Position numbers and translations under genes: made by a program | Source of the DNA: Talinum fruticosum | Taxonomy: Eukaryota > Streptophyta > Magnoliopsida > Caryophyllales > Talinaceae | Length of the DNA stretch: 64,000 nucleotides | Direction: 5' to 3' | NCBI GenBank assembly: GCA_021018815.1 | Contig: JAITYX010000003.1 | Span: 7,252,501-7,316,500 of the forward strand | The notes under the pieces: model-generated | Database searches by the model: none | Seen by the model: only the letters and a program-made list of their open reading frames with translations | What the model was told of the DNA's origin: nothing | Part shown: positions 57,800 to 64,000 of the stretch, piece after piece | Position numbering within the stretch: position 1 is the first letter of the stretch | Layout: the number at the start of each line of letters is the position of its first letter

Positions 57800-59060
57800 C
57801 TTTCACTTTGAATTGGTTTCTTGAATAAATACTTGATTGGGTTCAATCTAGAAACCAAGTAAGTCGTGTGAGCTTGTAGGTAATGGCGAGTTTTTTGTAG
57901 CGCAAACTAAAGAGATACATGTATGCTCGAGTAGAGAGTATTTGGTTTCATACTCCAAGAGTTTCTTACGTAGGTAGTAGGTGGCCACTTCTTTCTTAGT
58001 ACTTTCTTGGTGTTCTGCTAAAAGAGCCCCCATGGCAGTCTTTGTGAATGTCAAAAATAAGATGAGTGGTTCATTAGGCCGAGGTGGCATTAAAACAAGG
58101 CGGATTGACAAGGTAGCTTTTCAGAGATTCAAAAGCTTGCTGACATTTCTCATTCCATTGTTTAGAACTTCCTTTCTTAAGAAGTCGATAGATGGGCTCA
58201 TATTTTATGGTTAATTGAGATATGAACTGACTGATGTATTGGAGTCTTCCCGAAAACCCACGAATTTATTTCTCGGTTGTGGGAGGGAGAGCTCTATAAT
58301 TGCCTTGGTCTTATTAGGATCCACTTTAATGCCTTTGTCATTGACAACAAAACCCAGCAATTTCCCGAAGGTAACACCAAATACGCACTTTTATGGGTTT
58401 AATCTCGGCTTGAACTTCCCGATGCGATCAAAAATTTCCGTAATGCCGCAACATGGCTTTCTGGTTCACGACTCTTTACAATCATATCATCAACATATAC
58501 CTCAACAATGTCATGTATTTGATCATGGAGATAGTAGTTGCTACTAGTTCATAAGTAGCTCCGAGTGTTTTTAACCCGAAAGGCATAACCTTGTAGCGAA
58601 AAACGCCCATGGGGTGATGAAGGAGGTTTTCATCTTATCCTCTAAGGCCATAAAAATTTAGTTGCACCCAGAAAATCCATCCATGAAGGAGAACATGGCA
58701 TGACCTGTTGTATTATCAACCAACATATCAATGTGAGGTAACGAGAAACAATCGTTTGGTGAAGTTGTATTCAAATCTCTGAAGTCAACACACATCCTGA
58801 TTCGTTCATCTTTCTTTGGAAACACCACAATGTTTGCGAGCCACTCCGGATGTTTCACGACTTCAAGAAATCCTTAATCTAATTGCTTTTGAATCTCTTC
58901 TTTAACCTTAAGACTAATTTCTGGTTTTATCCTTTGAAGCTTTTGTTGCTTTGGCTTGCTATTTGGGTATAACGGGATATGGTGCTCAACGATCTCATGG
59001 TCAATACCCGGCATATCTCGCATAAGACCATGCAAAAACATCTACATATTCGGCGAGTAA
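57800..59060 (-). pseudogene. Tat-type reverse transcriptase and first RNase H of Tat B
   Basis: The palm starts at 58658-58858 with HPEWLANIVVFPKKDERIRM and CVDFRDLNTTSPNDCF, FSFMDGFSG. The catalytic box YVDDMIVKS lies at 58474-58497 on the minus strand, intact. RNase H follows at 57848-58111 (ATYYLRKKLLEYETKYSLLE). The upstream lead-in EISLKVKEEIQKQL is at 58870-58930. Stops and shifts separate the blocks. Confidence 0.86.
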
Positions 59061-60205
59061 TGCAATGAGCGATTCTTTTTCCTCTTTAGAAAGAGAAGAC
59101 CCTATCTTGACCTCCTTAATGTCTTGCTCGGTGCCTATATTGATCGTGGAGGGTGTTTCCTCTCAAGTGATGGAAGGTTTGTATGCCTCATATGGTTCAT
59201 CTTTAGATAAGATCTCACGTTCGGACACAATATTTTGTACGGATGTACGATCGGGTGATAGGGAAGATTCTGAAATTTCTAGTAGGTATAAATCCGGGAT
59301 GGTGTGAAGAGAATCATAGCTATCTCGTTGATGAAGAAGTTTGGTCTCAGTATCATAGCCATCCGCCATTGGATGAGAATGAGAAGAAAATGTTATGATA
59401 GTTTCCACAGTGATCTTTTTTCATTGGTTGGTGAATACTTTTGTAGGTCCCCTTGTTGTTTGCTAGTGATAAGACATGTGGGGTCAAAGGTGTGTTCTTT
59501 CCATCTAGGAAAATGAAACATGCTATTGAGGACACCATATCGAATATTCTCAATCCAATCGTGGCACGACTCTTCCTATTTCTCCGAAACAGTCCAAGTT
59601 TTCACCACTTCTTCTTGTCGGATGATGTTAAAAAATATTTCCAAACCCGAGAGGGTTTTCCCGAGTAATATGATCATACCAAGGCTCGGAAAACCACAAA
59701 ACAGCTTCGAGACTCTCCTCGGCGTACAAACCAATCGTTCAAAGTAGTTCGTGATGCCTTCTTTATCTTATTTCCTTGGTTGGATAAATAACCTAAACCA
59801 ACTCGGTGTTTGCTTTCCAATGGTATGATCGGATCACGAATTCCTTATCTTCCTTTCCGTAGACCTTGTCCAAGAACGTACCCCATTTTTGCATCATTGC
59901 CTCCCCTTTAGGAAATCTGTTGGAGGTCGCGTGGAATGATTCTTCACATAAATTGGGTAGCGGTTGACTCTCAAGAGGTAAACTCATCCGAGATAATTAT
60001 GGTGTGTTTGTAAGTTTCGGATAAGACGCATGCATGTATAAGATTAAAGGGAAATTCCAACATGTGGGGAACCTTTTACAAATAGGGTGAGAAATCGGTT
60101 AAGAAAAAATTTATAAAAGTGAATTTTCGAAATACGTTTCCTCATAACCCCAAATTTTGTACTCCCTCATCGAGGTTGTTGTCCTTTGATTCCTTCAAAC
60201 TTTAC
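59061..60205 (-). pseudogene. Upstream Tat B pol sequence, protease/gag side
   Basis: The stretch 59060-59160 continues the RT lead-in (EKESLIALLAEYVDVF). Further upstream the minus-strand frames at 59163-59553 and 59793-59987 are open but carry no domain I can name; no DTG or DSG active site is clear. It should hold the protease-RT linker and perhaps protease. It ends at the SIRE LTR at 60206. Confidence 0.5.
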
Positions 60206-61730
60206 CGAAGACTCGGACATCGCTCTATATCTTTCCGAGTCATGCAAAAGGAATCAGGTATAACGATGTCATTTATATAGAGTTTTGATTCCAAGGCATT
60301 CTCTCGTGTCTCGAAACTTACTTGAGTTAAAAAGTATCTTTTCTATGCGATTCGGCCTTCACATATCTCTTTAATCGCTTTTCAGTTAGCGACTCGGAAA
60401 AACTTGTTCTTTATTCCGAGTCCACTCTCACTCGGAATCCGACTTATGGTTATTTGCTCTATTGTTTGCAAAGTCGGCATTCGTAGTTCATTTCATGCTT
60501 AGTCTACATCAAGTGTTTCCCACTCGATATTTGTTAATAGAACTTGATTCTTTGCTTAAGACTAAGTCTTATGGAATTCCGAGTATCATGGATATTAAAC
60601 TCGGAATACTCCATTTCTTTTCGACTCGGATAATCCGTTGGTTAATTATCATGATTATATTATTATCTCGTGTCTAACCTTGGACCAAAGTATTTTATAC
60701 TTTGAGAACCAAAGGTGTTTTACTTTTGTAGGTTATTCAATCGAGGATATCTTTTCAAACTACAAAAGTAGCCGGCTTCGTAACATCAAATCACCAGCGA
60801 GAGATGGCTTTTCACCTACACTGCTCTAGTCCCGGAAGATTGTGTCGAAGTCGTCCGCTTCCATATCCGGAAAACCGGAACGCTAAGCCTAACGGTGGTT
60901 TCCACCTCATTTTTCAAGACACAACCGATGGTTTTGGGACTTCCAAGAGAGTTAAACCGTTGTACAACGTCCATATTTCAACGGATACTTTCCGAGTGAC
61001 TCGAAAGCCTTTCACAACTGGTCATAGAGGACTCTCGGTCAGCAGATGAAGATAACGGCTACTCGCTCGGTATTCTATAAATAGAAGCCACTTCACAAGA
61101 CTTGAAGGTTGCCGAACATATTGTCAATACTCCAACTTGAACAAAGTTATTATATTTACTCTCAATCTTCAACTTACAACTCCTACTCGTAATTCATTAC
61201 TTTCGAGTTGTAAGGTCTTGTACTCGATTACAAACACTTCTTACATTCTTTGTAAGGTCCCTTGACTAAGCTGTAAGGGTTAACTCAGCTTAGTTGTCCC
61301 TAGCTGTAAGGGTTATCTCAGCTAGGAAGTACTAGATCGGATAAGGGAATTTCGAGTCTAGGAAAACTTGTATAGAGTTGTCTAAGGGAGCAACTCGGGT
61401 TCCATCAAGTTCACGGTATTTTGTGGACTCAAAATAGTGGATTTGACTTCGTGTCTGGATTGACACGGGCCGTGGTTTTCTGCCCCAGGAGGGTTTCCAC
61501 GTAAAAACTCTGTGTTCACTTTCCGAGTTCATTCTAGACTCGGACGGCCTTGCTCGAACGTGTTTACTCGATTCATTACATTCCGAGTCCAATATTTTCG
61601 ACCCCTTGCTTAGACTCGGAATCGTCTTTGACTCTTCTCTGTCAAAAGGTGTGTGCTTTCGCAAAGAATTTTTCATCACCCTATTCACCCCCTCTAGGGT
61701 GACTCGAGACTCTCCTCGAGCAAACCTTCA
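60206..61730 (+). repeat. 5' LTR of SIRE IV
   Basis: This 1,525-bp LTR starts CGAAGACTCGGAC (TG changed to CG) and ends CAAACCTTCA. TATA CTATAAATAG lies at 61075-61084. It is followed by the primer site. Confidence 0.9.
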
Positions 61731-61732
61731 AT

Positions 61733-61744
61733 TGGTATCGAGCC
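61733..61744 (+). promoter_or_regulatory. Met-initiator primer binding site (SIRE IV)
   Basis: TGGTATCGAGCC lies two bases after the LTR end, identical to the sites at 7242 and 43477. Confidence 0.88.
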
Positions 61745-61789
61745 TAGCCTTTCGTAAAGGATCTAACAGTCCAAAGGTTTAAAGATCGG

Positions 61790-63560
61790 ATGGCTCGGAA
61801 CACCGGAGAGTTCGACGAAGGTAGATCTTCCAACAGGCCACCAAAATTCAAAGGTTCAAATTTCGGTCACTTGGAAGAAGCTTATGGAATGTTTCCTTAT
61901 GGATCACGATGAAGAAGTATGGGAAATCATACAACAAGGAAACTACATTCCAACGAAGACAGATGAATTTAGAATCCTTCCAAAGACAAAGGCCGAGTTC
62001 ACGCCGACAGGCAGCAGAAGTTCGAAAGAACTTCAAAGCCATGAACATCCTCATGTGCGCCATAAGCTCGGAAGAATATAATCGAGTCTCTGCTCGTGAC
62101 TCGCTAAAGAGGTGTGGGACACTCGGTCAACACCTACGAAGGTACAAGTCGGGTGAGACAAGCGAAGATCAGCCGAGTATCTTCACAAATATGAGCTTTT
62201 CAAAATGGAGCCGGAAGAGAACATCACTCGGATGTTCATACGCTTCACCGAGATCACTAACAATTTCAAATCTCTGGGAAAGAAAATCTCCCATGAAGAA
62301 ATGTGCCGGAAAATTCTCGAAGCCTACCCAAGAAACGATGGGGTCCTAAGGTAACCGCCATAGAAGAGGCTCGGAACCTCTCACTCTTGAAGCCGGACGA
62401 GCTCATCGGAAAGCTTCGACCCATGAGATACATCCGGAAGAAGAAGATGCCGAGGGTACTTCCAAAAGGAACATCGCGCTTAAAGCCTCGGAATCCGAAG
62501 AAGCAAGTCCAAGCTCCTCCGACTCGGAAGATGATCCCATGGCACTCATTGCAAGAGGCTTCAAGAGAATGATGAAGCACAAAAGATGGGATAAAAGGCC
62601 AAAAGAAGAATTCTACAAAAAGGACAAGAGAGACAGAAAAGGTAAGTTTTCTTCACCTTCAAAGTTATCTTTGTCTAAGAATGCTTGGATGTTTTGAATG
62701 TGGCAGCAAAGACCACATAGTCAAGGACTCGTCCAAAACGAAGAAGGGACAGGAAGAAGAAAAAGGCCATGATGGCAACATGGAGCGACGAGGACTCATC
62801 TCGAAGACGACGAAGACTCGAGATGACTCGAAGTGTCCGATGGCAATTTCGACTCGGAAGCTGAAAAAGAGTCGGACTCGGACTCGGACAACGAGGAAAC
62901 CGATCCTCGGGAGGTAATAAACTATTTCCTCAAATTTTCCAAAGTTGATTTAGCTAAGTACATCTTCACTTTGGAAGAAAACTCCAATTCCGATTCTTCT
63001 CATTTCAAGGAACAACTTGAGTCAATCACTTCGAGAGCACCTTTTTAAAAACGAATTGGAAAACCGAGACTCACACTCGGAGAACTCAAGACAAGTGCTC
63101 AAACTAATGAGACCGAGTCCGAGTTACTCAGGAAAGAAAATGAGCAACCGAAACGAAGCTCATTGAGTCTCAAGATCTCGGTTTTGAAGTTTTCTCAAGG
63201 ACGGAAGAACCTTGATATGCTCTTAGGATCACAATGTGTCTCATTTCGAAAAGAAGGTCTTGGTTTCAACAAAGAGGAAGAATCTAATTCTTACTCAAAA
63301 TTGTTCAAAAGGATTCCGAACTGTTAAGTTCAAAAAGGCTGAGCATGGTCCCATTCACAAAAATGAAAGGAGGACTAAACCCGGACCTATTTACAAAAAG
63401 AAACCATTTTCCTCTCGTTTCAAAAGGAAAGGTTTTTAAATGGAAAGAGACACAGACTCGAGTCCTCTCGAAAAGAAGGAGACTCGGAATCGGACTAAAA
63501 CCAAAGTCATTCAAATCCGGGTTCCGAAGCACCTTCTTCCTCGGAAAAGGACCACAGTAA
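61790..63560 (+). pseudogene. SIRE-type gag (SIRE IV)
   Basis: The ATG at 61790 opens MARNTGEFDEGRSSNRPPKF. The shared extra base shifts the frame near codon 31, and the domain goes on as MECFLMDHDEEVWEIIQQ (61884). The UBN2-like region runs on in shifting frames to ARNLSLLKPDELIGKL (62370). The zinc knuckle at 62697-62735 is CFECGSKDHIVKDS, with Ser for the last Cys. The acidic tail EVINYFLKFSKVDLAKYIF is at 62910-62970. A basic region (63345-63560) ends it. The many one-base shifts are surprising for a copy that otherwise looks young. Confidence 0.84.
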
Positions 63561-64000
63561 GGAATGTTACTTGGGTTCGTTAGAGGAAGTGAGAAGGGTT
63601 AGATTTTCTCTGTTTTGCAGGTCACTCGTAAAAGATCAAAGGACACCGGTACCTGGACAGCGGATGTTCTCGACACATGTCAGGTGACCAAGGACTCTTT
63701 TCGAGCTGAAGTCATATAAAGGAGGAAAGGTGACCTTCGGTGATGACAAGCAAGGGCAAGATAGTGGGCATTGGGAAGATTGGTAATGGAAACAATCTGG
63801 TGAGCCCGAGTCTACCTTGTCAAAGGACTTAAGTACAACTTACTTAGCATTTCCCGACTTTGTGACAAAGGTCAAGAGGTAAAATTCACTCAATCCAAGT
63901 GCTACATCACGGATGAGACCACCAAAGAGGTAAAGCTCTCGGGTAAGAGATCGGGTAATACCTACATCATCCCTCTTTCCGACCCAAGTCAGAACTTATC
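63561..64000 (+). pseudogene. Copia protease and start of pre-integrase (SIRE IV)
   Basis: The active site YLDSGCSRHMSG is intact near 63648-63683, then the frame shifts and GGKVTFGDD follows (63722-63750). The stretch 63830-64000 has VKFTQSKCYI and GKRSGNTYIIPL, the link to GAG-pre-integrase. It is cut by the window edge. Confidence 0.82.

Larger units (their letters stand above)
46794..60205 (-). mobile_element. Tat/Ogre-type element B
   Basis: On the minus strand the order from the right is pol (RT, RNase H, integrase), a plus-strand DUF7745-like gene, minisatellite, polypurine tract, long 3' LTR. The right end (gag, primer site, 5' LTR) has been replaced by or lies beyond the SIRE element at 60206. 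It was inserted into the Tat A integrase. The left flank CACCT (46789-46793) is the presumed target duplication. Confidence 0.72.
60206..64000 (+). mobile_element. SIRE-type element IV, 5' part
   Basis: The order is LTR, Met primer site, gag and the start of pol, with the rest beyond the right window edge. It keeps more CG dinucleotides in family motifs than the other copies, which suggests it is the youngest copy here. It lies in the upstream part of Tat B. The left flank TTTAC is the possible target duplication. Confidence 0.9.

Noticed and set aside
1..64000. tRNA, rRNA or intact single-copy host genes
   Set aside because: I looked for clover-leaf A/B boxes, rRNA blocks and long spliced genes outside the elements and saw none; the tRNA-like words found are primer binding sites.

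Overview
This 64 kb window is plant nuclear DNA made almost wholly of LTR retrotransposons nested in one another. The signs of a plant are Ty1/copia polyproteins of the SIRE/Maximus type with initiator-Met tRNA binding sites, Ty3/gypsy polyproteins of the Athila and Tat/Ogre types, a hAT-like non-autonomous transposon, and plant-mobile-domain (PMD) coding sequence. I found no intact host gene, tRNA, rRNA, CRISPR array or bacterial-style operon. Nearly every coding region is broken by frameshifts and stops, so most are listed as pseudogenes. The species cannot be told from the sequence.

Left part (1-9151). A minus-strand Athila-like element (1-3885, cut by the window edge) sits inside the pol gene of a minus-strand SIRE element (3886-8762: INT-PR-gag-PBS-LTR). 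The rest of that SIRE element must lie left of the window. Next comes a Tat LTR region (9152-15540). A solo Tat LTR (9152-12104, flanks GGTA) carries a second Tat LTR inserted in the opposite direction (10134-11542). A second Tat LTR (12356-14969) is interrupted by a 946-bp hAT-like element and is followed by a Tat-type primer binding site and leader.

Middle (15541-46793). A minus-strand SIRE piece (third ORF, RNase H, RT) is cut at 18782 by the 3' LTR of a minus-strand Tat element, here called Tat A. Behind its polypurine tract lie two plus-strand genes in opposite sense to the element: a PMD-like gene (21521-24080) and the start of a DUF7745-like gene (24581-25094). A block of plus-strand SIRE copies (25095-34154 and 45034-45331) splits Tat A. 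The last LTR of that block is itself split by a structurally complete 10.9 kb minus-strand SIRE element (34155-45028). Tat A integrase resumes at 45720-46793.

Right part (46794-64000). A second minus-strand Tat/Ogre-type element (Tat B) starts inside the Tat A integrase. It has a long LTR (46794-50639), a polypurine tract, a 33-39 bp minisatellite and a plus-strand DUF7745-like gene split by a solo SIRE LTR with perfect AAAAT duplications. INT, RNase H and RT follow. Another plus-strand SIRE element (60206-64000) cuts it and runs off the window.

The elements work as ordinary LTR retrotransposons: LTR promoters drive gag-pol, a tRNA primes at the PBS, and the polypurine tract primes plus-strand synthesis. 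The less ordinary parts are the third ORF of the SIRE family with its own TATA-type promoter, and the antisense host-type genes between polypurine tract and integrase in both Tat elements.
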